From the NCBI RefSeq assembly GCF_024449095.1, contig NZ_CP024628.1, forward strand, positions 62,001 to 126,000: a DNA stretch of 64,000 nt, given 5' to 3'. The stretch is from Vibrio coralliilyticus (GTDB lineage: Bacteria > Pseudomonadota > Gammaproteobacteria > Enterobacterales > Vibrionaceae). Below the pieces are notes generated by a model, which saw only the letters and a program-made list of their open reading frames with translations, did not search any database and was not told the DNA's origin. The position numbers and the translations under genes are program-made. This document shows positions 1-6,552 of this stretch, one piece after another (position 1 is the stretch's first letter; every line of letters begins with the position of its first letter).

Positions 1-615
1 GGTAGGGCAGAGTATAATCGAAGTTACGCTAGTATTGTTACTAATAAAAGATTCCTTACTTACGCATTGGCATCAATGTCTTCCATGGCATTCATTGTTC
101 AGTACGTAGTTAAATCTCCAGTATTACTTATTGACAACCTAGGTCTAACACCAACCGTGTTTTCTCTAGTATTTGGCGGAAACGCATTGCTAATTATTTT
201 AGCATCCTATTGTGCGACTAAGGTTATTAGTCGTTATTCACCTAAGGTTACATGTAACTTGGGTTTGACGTTTCTTCTTATCGCTTCAGTGCTATTTTTA
301 TTGATACCTAACCCGGAAAATATTTATATTTATTTAGTTATTGTTTCAGTAGGTAGCTTTGGTTTTTCATTTTGTTTAGGAAGTGCTATCGGTTTGGCTC
401 TTTCTCCATTCCCTGATTGTGCAGGAAAAGCTTCAGCAGTGCTAGGCTTCATGCAGTTTACGCTGACTTCTGTTGTAGGAATTATCGTTGGTATGTTATT
501 CCCAACTGGAGCTCATTCAATTTCAATCACAGTGGCTTGCTTTGCTCTGCTAAGTATTCTCGCAAGTCTATTTTTTAGAAAACCTACCTCAAGAGCTACT
601 CAGTATAGCCAGTAA
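1..615 (+). CDS. MFS exporter, Bcr/CflA-type, C-terminal part
   Basis: The reading frame is open from base 1, so the gene begins left of the window; only about 204 C-terminal residues are present. They form roughly six hydrophobic helices with small charged loops (for example the RYSPK loop) and end in a polar tail, as in the second half of a 12-helix major facilitator transporter. Helix spacing and a glycine-rich GSFGFSFCLGSA helix followed by an AGKASAVLGF stretch resemble the Bcr/CflA drug-resistance subfamily. It would sit in the inner membrane and export a small molecule; the substrate cannot be read. The stop lies 8 bases before the SAH-hydrolase gene, so the two are probably co-transcribed. 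Confidence 0.75.
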   Translation, partial: GRAEYNRSYASIVTNKRFLTYALASMSSMAFIVQYVVKSPVLLIDNLGLTPTVFSLVFGGNALLIILASYCATKVISRYSPKVTCNLGLTFLLIASVLFLLIPNPENIYIYLVIVSVGSFGFSFCLGSAIGLALSPFPDCAGKASAVLGFMQFTLTSVVGIIVGMLFPTGAHSISITVACFALLSILASLFFRKPTSRATQYSQ

Positions 616-623
616 AATACGTC

Positions 624-1907
624 ATGAAATATAAAATAAAAAATATTGAACAGGGCATTGAAGGCCAAAATAATATCAATCTAGCTTTTTACGAAATGCC
701 GGGACTTTCTCAAATAGTAGAGGAACTTCGTACCGATAAACCACTTACAGGGGCACGTATTGCTGGGTGTCTTCATATGACTACAGAAACTGCCGTGTTG
801 ATTAATGCACTTACTGACTTAGGTGCAGATGTACGTTGGTGTTCGAGTAATCGTTTTTCCACTTGTGATGCGGCAGCTGCCGCTATCGTTGAGAATGGTG
901 TCCCTGTCTTTGCTTGGTACGGCCAGTCAGAGGAAGAGTTTAACTGGTGTAAAGAACAAGTTTTAAAAGGTGATCCGAGCTGGACTCCAAATATGATTTT
1001 GGATGATGGTGCAGAACTGACGTCTTATCTTTCAGAGCAACACCCAGAAATGTGGGAAGGGATTCGAGGTATTACTGAAGAAACGACATCCGGCCTTTTT
1101 GAGTTGAATAAGCTTGAAAAGATGGGGGAACTGTATTCTCCGGCTATCGTCGTCAATAACTCTATTACTAAATCAAAGTTCGATAATATCTATGGCTGTC
1201 ACGAGTCTCTCGTTGATGCCTTAAAAGCAGCAACAGGAATGCTACTCGCAGGAAAGGTAGCGACGGTTATAGGTTATGGTGATGTTGGTAAAGGTTGTTG
1301 CCGAGCACTGCGGGGCAACGGGATGCGCGTTCAGGTTGTAGAAGTAGATCCTATTTCAGCGCTACAAGCCAGTATGGATGGCTTTGAAGTTGTAAGTATG
1401 GATCATGCCTGTAGTAACTCTCATATATTTGTTACTGCTACTGGTAATAGGCATGTTATTGATACTAAACACTTTAAATTTATGAGGGATAGGGCTGTAT
1501 TATGTAATATGGGCAACTTTAACGATGAAATTGACGTGGAGACACTAAACTCTCTCCCTCGAACCGAATTAACTACAACGCTCAGTAGCTACAAGGTTTC
1601 CAGAGATAAGTCGATCTTTTTAGTGGGCAATGGGGCTCCAGCAAATTTAGCTTGTGTTGGAGGGCATTCTAGTTTCGTCATGTCAACCTCCTTTTCCAAT
1701 CAACTATTGGCTCAGATAGAACTCTGGTGCAGAGCAGAAGACTATGCGCCTGGGGTGCACTCGATTCCGAGGACGCTAGATGAGCAGGTTGCACGTTACC
1801 ACTTAGAGCACCTTGGAGCTAAGTTAAGTGTTCTTTCTGAAGAGCAAGCCCAGTTTATCGGTGTGTCTACGAATGGTCCCTTCAAGCCAGACTTTTACCG
1901 CTATTAG
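624..1907 (+). CDS. ahcY: S-adenosylhomocysteine hydrolase-like enzyme, divergent
   Basis: Adenosylhomocysteinase splits S-adenosylhomocysteine reversibly into adenosine and homocysteine in the cytoplasm, using bound NAD. At 427 residues the length is normal. Residues matching the family's catalytic set are present: His51 (HMT), Asp127/Asp128 (LDDG), the EETT motif near 152, and Lys183, Asp187, Asn188 (TKSKFDN). The NAD loop GYGDVGKG is at 217-224 and the C-terminus ends KPDFYRY, close to the family KPDHYRY. Several normally fixed positions differ (LDDGAEL for LDDGGDL, NNSITK for NDSVTK), so it is a divergent member. It directly follows an exporter gene. Vibrios normally recycle SAH through Pfs and LuxS, so its presence is unusual and may reflect a methylation-rich accessory pathway (inference). 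Confidence 0.85.
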   Translation: MKYKIKNIEQGIEGQNNINLAFYEMPGLSQIVEELRTDKPLTGARIAGCLHMTTETAVLINALTDLGADVRWCSSNRFSTCDAAAAAIVENGVPVFAWYGQSEEEFNWCKEQVLKGDPSWTPNMILDDGAELTSYLSEQHPEMWEGIRGITEETTSGLFELNKLEKMGELYSPAIVVNNSITKSKFDNIYGCHESLVDALKAATGMLLAGKVATVIGYGDVGKGCCRALRGNGMRVQVVEVDPISALQASMDGFEVVSMDHACSNSHIFVTATGNRHVIDTKHFKFMRDRAVLCNMGNFNDEIDVETLNSLPRTELTTTLSSYKVSRDKSIFLVGNGAPANLACVGGHSSFVMSTSFSNQLLAQIELWCRAEDYAPGVHSIPRTLDEQVARYHLEHLGAKLSVLSEEQAQFIGVSTNGPFKPDFYRY

Positions 1908-1913
1908 ACTTTG

Positions 1914-1938
1914 GCCACTTCTTGATGAAGTGGCTTTT
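1914..1938 (+). terminator. Rho-independent terminator after the SAH hydrolase
   Basis: GCCACTTC and GAAGTGGC form a perfect 8-bp stem around a TTGAT loop, followed by TTTT. It starts 7 bases after the stop codon and ends the exporter/ahcY transcript. Confidence 0.85.
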
Positions 1939-1973
1939 CCATCCTAAAGTCAAGACTATTAAAGCATCCTCTC

Positions 1974-2475
1974 TCAGTTTTCTCCTTTTCGTATTGCTGA
2001 CACTTTTAACCTAACCTCCACCTTCAGGCCTCGCTGGTGGTTGAGAGTTGCGTTACTGAACTTAACTTCGCCGGACATTTTTTCTATGGCACTGGTGACG
2101 AAACTTAGCCCCAATCCATTGCCCTCTGTTGAGCGGCTAGCTTCCTGCCTGAAGAACTTTTGACCGAGCTTAGTTAAGCCCTGCGCTTCCACGCCGCCAC
2201 CCTGATCGGTAATGGTCAATGCGGTGTGACCATTATCTGCATAAGTAGTGATTTCAATGCTTCCCTCCGTTGGGGAGAATTTTACTGCGTTACCAATCAG
2301 ATTACATAACACTTAAAGCAGCAGCTCATCGTTTGCCATGACTTGTAAATCGGGCATTAGATTTAGCGTCAGGTTGAGTGTTTCGCTACCTCGTTTAAGA
2401 CGGTTGATTCTCAGCAGCGTATTAAAGGCGTGGATCAGTTTTCCGAGTGTGACTTCCAAATCAACCAACTGAGGG
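1974..2475 (-). pseudogene. Histidine kinase remnant (ATPase end)
   Basis: The minus strand encodes the C-terminal half of a two-component sensor kinase. An N-box (CNLIGNAVKFSP), a G1 box (ITDQGGGV) and a G2 box (GNGLGLSF) are all recognisable. The frame continues upstream through a helical dimerisation-like segment (KLIHAFNTLLRINRLKRG) but is cut by a TAA codon about 9 bases before the N-box, where kinases usually have a residue between ELLL and VLCN; a single C-to-T change would produce it. Further upstream the kinase frame fades near 2475 and runs into response-regulator sequence in another frame. The phosphoacceptor histidine and any sensor domain are missing, so the gene is dead. The last 112 codons could still be translated, but no function is expected. 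Confidence 0.8.
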
Positions 2476-2634
2476 TTAGGATAGGTGTCTCTTTATCACT
2501 GGAACGAATCGCTTTCACCATTTGTAAGCCGTCGACTTCCGGCATCATGCGGTCGGAAGTTGACGTCGTAGTCAGACTACATGACCCTGATAAGGGCCAG
2601 CTTGCCATTTTCGACGACGTCTATCTGATCCGCT
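2476..2634 (-). pseudogene. Response-regulator receiver remnant
   Basis: In minus-strand frames the segment spells pieces of a receiver domain: VVENGKLAL, then SDYDV, then DRMMPEVDGLQMVKAIR, then ETPILTL. These are the usual receiver landmarks: the helix before beta-3, the phosphoacceptor strand with MMPxxDG, and the TPIL strand with the switch residue. They lie in at least two frames and an in-frame TAG follows LALIRVM, so the domain is broken by frameshifts. It abuts the kinase remnant, suggesting an original response regulator/kinase operon that has collapsed by deletion. Confidence 0.7.
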
Positions 2635-2709
2635 TTGGCTCTCGCCTGCCATTGCTGGTGTGATCATAGTGAGTGAAAGGCAAATGAAAGCAAGAGATGA
2701 TTTAAACAT
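2635..2709 (-). pseudogene. Signal-peptide start of a lost secreted protein
   Basis: An ATG preceded by GAGGA opens a typical Sec signal peptide: MFKS, a hydrophobic core, then TPAMA-GES with an AMA cleavage site. After about 25 codons the sequence runs straight into receiver-domain material in a different frame. This is the front end of an unrelated secreted-protein gene whose body has been deleted. A 60-residue chimeric product is possible but is unlikely to do anything. Confidence 0.6.
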
Positions 2710-2951
2710 AGTATAATCCTCGATCTGTAAGGGATATTGTGTTGACCCAGACAAGATTACGTGATGGACCTAAATCCCTTCTGACCTGAACATTACAAAT
2801 AATTCATCTAACTGTTCTTGCGGGCGATGAATATTTTTGGGCTATACGCTGAAAGATAAATTGCTGAACTTTTGACTTTGCTCAAGGTCTACAATGGCGA
2901 AAAGTAGACGTGTTACCCATACTTAAGAGGTATAACCACGGAGAGCAAGTG

Positions 2952-3203
2952 ATGAAAAACGAACTCGACCCGACCAAAATACTTCACGCGTACGAGACGG
3001 TGATGGCAAATGGGACGCCGACTGAATACGGCAAGATGTACGAAGGAGTAGAAGCCTTCTCGGACTACGATGGGTACAGTGTGTATCTGCGTGGTAATGG
3101 CGTTGAGCTTAAGATTGGCTTCCACAATACTTATCATTTGGAATACGATCAGGAGCACTTGCGAGACACTTTCCTCAAGAAAGTCGCCACACTCGCGAAA
3201 TAA
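2952..3203 (+). CDS. DUF3081 family small protein
   Basis: An 83-residue soluble protein starting MKNELDPTKILHAYE. It contains FSDYDGYSVYL and GFHNTYHLEYDQE blocks, which I recognise from the DUF3081 family of short cytoplasmic proteins in Vibrio and Shewanella; their function is unknown. The start at 2952 is chosen because GGAGAG lies 7-8 bases upstream; an in-frame start at 2910 would add 14 residues without a good ribosome site. The gene stands alone and is followed by a terminator shared with the convergent maoP. Confidence 0.75.
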   Translation: MKNELDPTKILHAYETVMANGTPTEYGKMYEGVEAFSDYDGYSVYLRGNGVELKIGFHNTYHLEYDQEHLRDTFLKKVATLAK

Positions 3204-3219
3204 TGTCTTAGTTAAAATG

Positions 3220-3245
3220 AAAGCCCCGAGGAATGGGGCTTTGTT
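3220..3245. terminator. Bidirectional terminator between DUF3081 gene and maoP
   Basis: AAGCCCC and GGGGCTT pair around a GAGGAAT loop, with T-rich sequence on both strands. It lies between two convergent stop codons. Confidence 0.8.
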
Positions 3246-3250
3246 TATTG

Positions 3251-3607
3251 TTAATCTTCTTCGGCCAAGCTGACCTCTTCAGAATAATCCTCACTGGCAT
3301 CAGGCTTATTACGACCATTGAGGGTGTGGAAGCGCTTTCGACCACGTGCTAACTGCACGTACTTCAGCCAGACTCGCTCCAGTTTTGACTTCGCTTTACC
3401 TGGGTTTTCTATCACCTTAAGAAAATGCTTTTCTTCCGCATTTTCAGGTTCAAGTATCCCCATTTCCAAACCCTGCATGGTATCCCCATAAAGCGTTAGG
3501 ATTTCCTCTTCTGCAAGCGTAAAATCTCCAGACTTGGCAAAGCCGCGTGGAAATTTTGTGTTGTCATAAAAACGTTTTTTGCCGTGACGAAATAGAGTGT
3601 CAGACAT
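3251..3607 (-). CDS. maoP: MaoP/YifE family protein (DUF413)
   Basis: A 118-residue protein whose blocks RFYDNTKFPRGF, SGDFTLAEEE, LERVWLKYV and RKRFHTL follow the MaoP (YifE, DUF413) pattern. In E. coli MaoP acts with the maoS site to organise the Ori macrodomain. The ATG at 3607 is preferred over the upstream in-frame start at 3670 because AGAGG lies about 9 bases before it and homologues start near MSD/MAE. It is divergent from the hdfR-type regulator at 3800, the same arrangement as yifE/hdfR in E. coli, which supports both calls. Acidic C-terminal tail (EDYSEEVSLAEED) as in relatives. Confidence 0.88.
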   Translation of the reverse strand: MSDTLFRHGKKRFYDNTKFPRGFAKSGDFTLAEEEILTLYGDTMQGLEMGILEPENAEEKHFLKVIENPGKAKSKLERVWLKYVQLARGRKRFHTLNGRNKPDASEDYSEEVSLAEED

Positions 3608-3799
3608 TTTGGTAGCCTCTATAAACCTACTGGGTTGAACTAAAACGAAAAGTAGGCGTAAATTTAACAAAAGAAAAACAAAACCTTTTTATCGTTTCAA
3701 TTAAACACTTTTATGAACGTTAGGTAACAGTTTGTTTAATGGGAAAATAAGTGAAATCCATTATGGTTAGCCTTTATCGCCCTTAACTGAGGTATTTCG

Positions 3800-4693
3800 A
3801 TGGACGTCAAAGTCTTTAAAACATTTTTAGAACTGGCCAATGTACGTCACTTCGGACGTGCGGCCGAGAACCTGTACATCACACAGGCAGCAGTGAGTGC
3901 ACGCATTAAACAGTTAGAAAGCTATTTTGATACCCAGCTGTTTATTCGCGATCGAAACAACATTAAATTAACGTCATCGGGTGAGCGTCTGGTGAGTTAT
4001 GCAGACGTCATGGTAACGACACTGCAGCAAGCAAAGTTAGAACTATCACTGGAAAATGGAAAAGCATTACAACTGACGATGGGCGGGACGCCAAATATTT
4101 GGGATGCCTATTTGCAGAACTGCTTGAGCATTGTGACAGACTCTTTCGGTGGTTACGGCTTTATCGCTGAAGTGATGGGACGCGAAGCTCTCAATCGCAG
4201 CTTGCAAGAAAGAACCCTTGATATGGCATTTGCATTTGACCAGATAAAAGCAGATGAGCTGCATTGTAAAAAGGTGGCTGATATCGTTTTGGTATTGGTG
4301 TCAACGGAGGAACATACATTACAAAGTGTATTTGAGGATAAATATGCTTATGTTGATTGGGGAACCAAGTTTGCGTCAGAGCACGCTGAGCGACATCCTA
4401 AAATTCCTGCGCCTTATCTAAGAACATCAACAGCACGTATTGCAATGGATTTCATCCTTGAAAAGGGAGGAAGTGCTTACTTACCTGTATCGTTAGTTGA
4501 ACCGTTTATTACAAGTGGTCAGCTATATAAAGTAGCGGGTGTTGAGGATTGGCACCGACCTATCTACTTAAGTTATCGCAAGGCGAGTTCATCCGTAGAA
4601 GCGATCAGACAGGTTGAGGAGTTAGTCAAAGATATCGACCCTATAACAGCCTACTCTTTACAGCAAATGGCTGACTTGCCACTTGATGAATAA
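3800..4693 (+). CDS. hdfR: LysR-type regulator HdfR
   Basis: A 297-residue LysR-type regulator with an N-terminal winged helix-turn-helix (residues about 3-62, with HFGRAAENLYITQAAVSARIKQLE) and a C-terminal substrate-binding domain. Divergent placement from maoP is the yifE-hdfR synteny of enterobacteria, where HdfR (YifA) represses flhDC. In a Vibrio, with a different flagellar hierarchy, the target may differ (inference). The start is fixed by GAGGTATTTCG just upstream. Its terminator downstream has been split by an IS4-family element, so transcript ends now depend on sequence inside the element. Confidence 0.85.
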   Translation: MDVKVFKTFLELANVRHFGRAAENLYITQAAVSARIKQLESYFDTQLFIRDRNNIKLTSSGERLVSYADVMVTTLQQAKLELSLENGKALQLTMGGTPNIWDAYLQNCLSIVTDSFGGYGFIAEVMGREALNRSLQERTLDMAFAFDQIKADELHCKKVADIVLVLVSTEEHTLQSVFEDKYAYVDWGTKFASEHAERHPKIPAPYLRTSTARIAMDFILEKGGSAYLPVSLVEPFITSGQLYKVAGVEDWHRPIYLSYRKASSSVEAIRQVEELVKDIDPITAYSLQQMADLPLDE

Positions 4694-4700
4694 TAAACAA

Positions 4701-4715
4701 GGCCTCGGTATACCG
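4701..4715 (+). repeat. Left half of split terminator palindrome; 11-bp target duplication
   Basis: The bases TCGGTATACCG (4705-4715) are repeated directly after the element at 6146-6156. Removing the element and one copy restores a perfect 20-base palindrome (GGCCTCGGTA/TACCGAGGCC), flanked by AAACAA on the left and TTTACCTTT on the right, that is, the bidirectional terminator between hdfR and the convergent gene at 6195. Confidence 0.9.
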
Positions 4716-4730
4716 CAATGTAGATCAGAT

Positions 4731-4798
4731 AAGGATCGGTTGACCGATCCTTCTGATGAGAGACAATCGGAAATCTGTTTATAGGTTTCCGATTTTTT
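4731..4798 (+). promoter_or_regulatory. Double hairpin leader with T-run before transposase
   Basis: The first hairpin is perfect: AAGGATCGG (4731-4739) with CCGATCCTT (4744-4752). The second pairs AATCGGAAA (4765-4773) with TTTCCGATT (4786-4794) and is followed by six T residues (4793-4798) that run directly into the transposase ATG at 4799. This looks like a terminator protecting the transposase from outside transcripts, and it may also give the interrupted hdfR transcript a new end. No strong ribosome site is visible outside the second stem. Confidence 0.75.
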
Positions 4799-6136
4799 AT
4801 GTCTATTCAACACTTCTTTGCCGACTTCCTTGAAGAAAACCCTGTTGATGTTGCCCAACTCACCACCTTTTCTGAACACATTCCCGATGCGTGGGTAGCT
4901 AAAGCAGCCTCACTGTCCGATAAAGCGACTATCCGTCGACGCCGATTACCGAGCGATATGGTGTTGTGGCTGATTGTGGGTATGGCTTTTTTCCGCAATG
5001 AACCCATTGCCGAAGTCGCTCGAAGAATGAACGTCTGTGCTGACGGTTTGGCTGATGAAGAGCTATTGGCAAAGAGCGCCTTAACCCAAGCAAGACAACG
5101 CTTAGGCAAAGCAGCACCCGAATGGCTGTTTAAGCAATGTGGGAAAACGTGGGGACTTGAGCGATACCCTGATGATACATGGCAAGGCTTACAAGTTTTT
5201 GCTGTCGATGGCGCTCTTTTTAGAACGGCTGACACACCAGAATTGAGGGAACATTTTGGCTCTGGAAATACGTCTAGCAACAGACAAACACCTCATCCAG
5301 TATTGAGAGTTGTGACTATGATGAATGTTCGCTCTCATGTCATCGTTGATGCGGCGATAAGCCCGTATCGCCGAGGTGAAATTCCTCTAGCGATGCCTTT
5401 CATCAACGCTCTACCAGACAACTCAGTGACGTTACTGGATAAAGGTTTTTATGGTGCAGATTTACTCCTTTCTCTGAAAAACAGTGGAATAAATAGACAC
5501 TGGCTTCTCCCTGCAAAGAAAGGAGTCAAATATACTCTACTGGATGATAAAGAAAGCAGTGACATGCTTGTGGAGATGAAGGTCTCACCGCAAGCTCGTA
5601 AAAAGAATCCTCGTCTTCCAGAAAAATGGACAGTCAGAGCCGTCAGTTATGAGGTTCAAGGTAAATCCAAAACGGTGTTTACCTCGCTTCCTAGAGAGCA
5701 GTATGACGCCCAATCTGTGGCAGAGCTTTATCATGAAAGATGGGAAATCGAATTAGGTTATCGTGACATCAAGAGCTCAATGCAACACAACGCTTTAGTA
5801 CTGAGAAGCAAAACAGTCGAACTCGTCTATCAAGAGCTGTGGGGGTTATTACTTGGTTATAACTTGGTGAGACGAGAGGCTAGTCAAGCTGCCGTTGAAC
5901 ACGGACGCTTACCTAATGAAATCAGCTTTAAGTACGCTTGCCAATTTATAGCCAGCCAGCTCAAAATGATGAGTAAAGCGGTGTCTTTAGGTAACACGCC
6001 GAAACGCTTAAAGAGCCTTCGAGGAGATTTATCTATCCTCTTTATAGACAAACGCCCTAAGCCAAATCGGCCTAGGGCGGTAAAAATATCAAAGACCCGA
6101 TACCCTGTTAATCGCTACGCGGCTCCTCTTAAGTGA
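4799..6136 (+). CDS. IS4-family transposase (copy 1)
   Basis: A 445-residue DDE transposase. An N-terminal IS4-type region (VARRMNV, LTQARQRLG) is followed by the catalytic core with AVDGALFRT (first Asp), LLDKGFYGADLL (second Asp) and YHERWEIELGYRDIK. The last is the Y-2R-3E-6K signature of the IS4 family and carries the catalytic Glu. The protein differs from copy 2 at only three residues (Thr/Ala near 122, Lys/Gln near 226 and Lys/Arg near 240). The frame is intact, so the element may still be active. Confidence 0.96.
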   Translation: MSIQHFFADFLEENPVDVAQLTTFSEHIPDAWVAKAASLSDKATIRRRRLPSDMVLWLIVGMAFFRNEPIAEVARRMNVCADGLADEELLAKSALTQARQRLGKAAPEWLFKQCGKTWGLERYPDDTWQGLQVFAVDGALFRTADTPELREHFGSGNTSSNRQTPHPVLRVVTMMNVRSHVIVDAAISPYRRGEIPLAMPFINALPDNSVTLLDKGFYGADLLLSLKNSGINRHWLLPAKKGVKYTLLDDKESSDMLVEMKVSPQARKKNPRLPEKWTVRAVSYEVQGKSKTVFTSLPREQYDAQSVAELYHERWEIELGYRDIKSSMQHNALVLRSKTVELVYQELWGLLLGYNLVRREASQAAVEHGRLPNEISFKYACQFIASQLKMMSKAVSLGNTPKRLKSLRGDLSILFIDKRPKPNRPRAVKISKTRYPVNRYAAPLK

Positions 6137-6145
6137 ACTACGTTG

Positions 6146-6161
6146 TCGGTATACCGAGGCC
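6146..6161 (+). repeat. Right half of split terminator palindrome; 11-bp target duplication
   Basis: TCGGTATACCG (6146-6156) repeats 4705-4715. The following AGGCC plus TTTACCTTT is the second arm and T-rich tail of the original hdfR terminator. Confidence 0.9.
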
Positions 6162-6194
6162 TTTACCTTTATAGACTCGTTGCAAAGTGAGGAT

Positions 6195-6398
6195 TTACAA
6201 ATCCATCAAACTTTCAATCGACTCTTCAACTGATAGGTTGTGATAAGAACGTATGGTTTGGCCATCGGTTGCATCAATCAAAATATTGTTGATGCTGGAT
6301 GCACCGTGTTGTTCGATCACGTTGAGGCTTTGCTCGACGCTATCATATGTAAGGGTGAGATTATCTTTTAGCACTATTGTGCATGTGTGCAGGTTCAT
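6195..6398 (-). CDS. Small hypothetical protein
   Basis: A 67-residue soluble, mildly acidic protein (starts MNLHTCTIVLKDNLTLTYDS, ends ESIESLMDL) that I do not recognise. The ATG at 6398 is preferred over a TTG two codons upstream because AAGGAAG lies 6-7 bases before it. Alternating hydrophobic residues near the N-terminus suggest a small beta-alpha fold. It is convergent with hdfR and originally shared its terminator. A good ribosome site and isolated transcription support it as real. Confidence 0.6.
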   Translation of the reverse strand: MNLHTCTIVLKDNLTLTYDSVEQSLNVIEQHGASSINNILIDATDGQTIRSYHNLSVEESIESLMDL

Positions 6399-6552
6399 AG
6401 CCAACTTCCTTATTATTTATTTGATCTGCAAATCTAACTCTAGAAGATTTTAAACTGATAGTAAATTCGATTAACTTCCGAAAATGGCTAGTATTAAATT
6501 GTGAGCTAATTAGACTCTTGTTAAGGGTTTGAAAGATAGTAGGAATGAGAGT

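Larger units (their letters stand above)
4716..6145 (+). mobile_element. IS4-family insertion sequence, copy 1 (1430 bp)
   Basis: The limits were found by aligning this copy with the inverted copy at 38122-39551: identity starts at CAATGTAGATCAG and stops at CTACGTTG in both, giving 1430 bp each. Imperfect terminal inverted repeats (CAATGTAGATCAG against CAACGTAGTTCAC, about 14 of the first 18 match) define the ends. An 11-bp target duplication flanks it. One transposase gene fills nearly all of it. It sits in the middle of a terminator palindrome. The two copies differ by only a few bases, so transposition was recent. Confidence 0.95.

Noticed and set aside
1..1907. A defined biosynthetic gene cluster at the left edge
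   Set aside because: Only the last two genes are visible; without the upstream genes the cluster claim would be unsupported, so it is listed only as a lead.
2430..2663. 77-codon plus-strand frame
   Set aside because: It lies antisense to the readable two-component remnants and has no ribosome site or family pattern.
4807..5280. Long antisense frame inside the IS4-family transposase (also at 38987-39460)
   Set aside because: It is present in both copies only because the element is duplicated; no ribosome site and no recognisable protein pattern.
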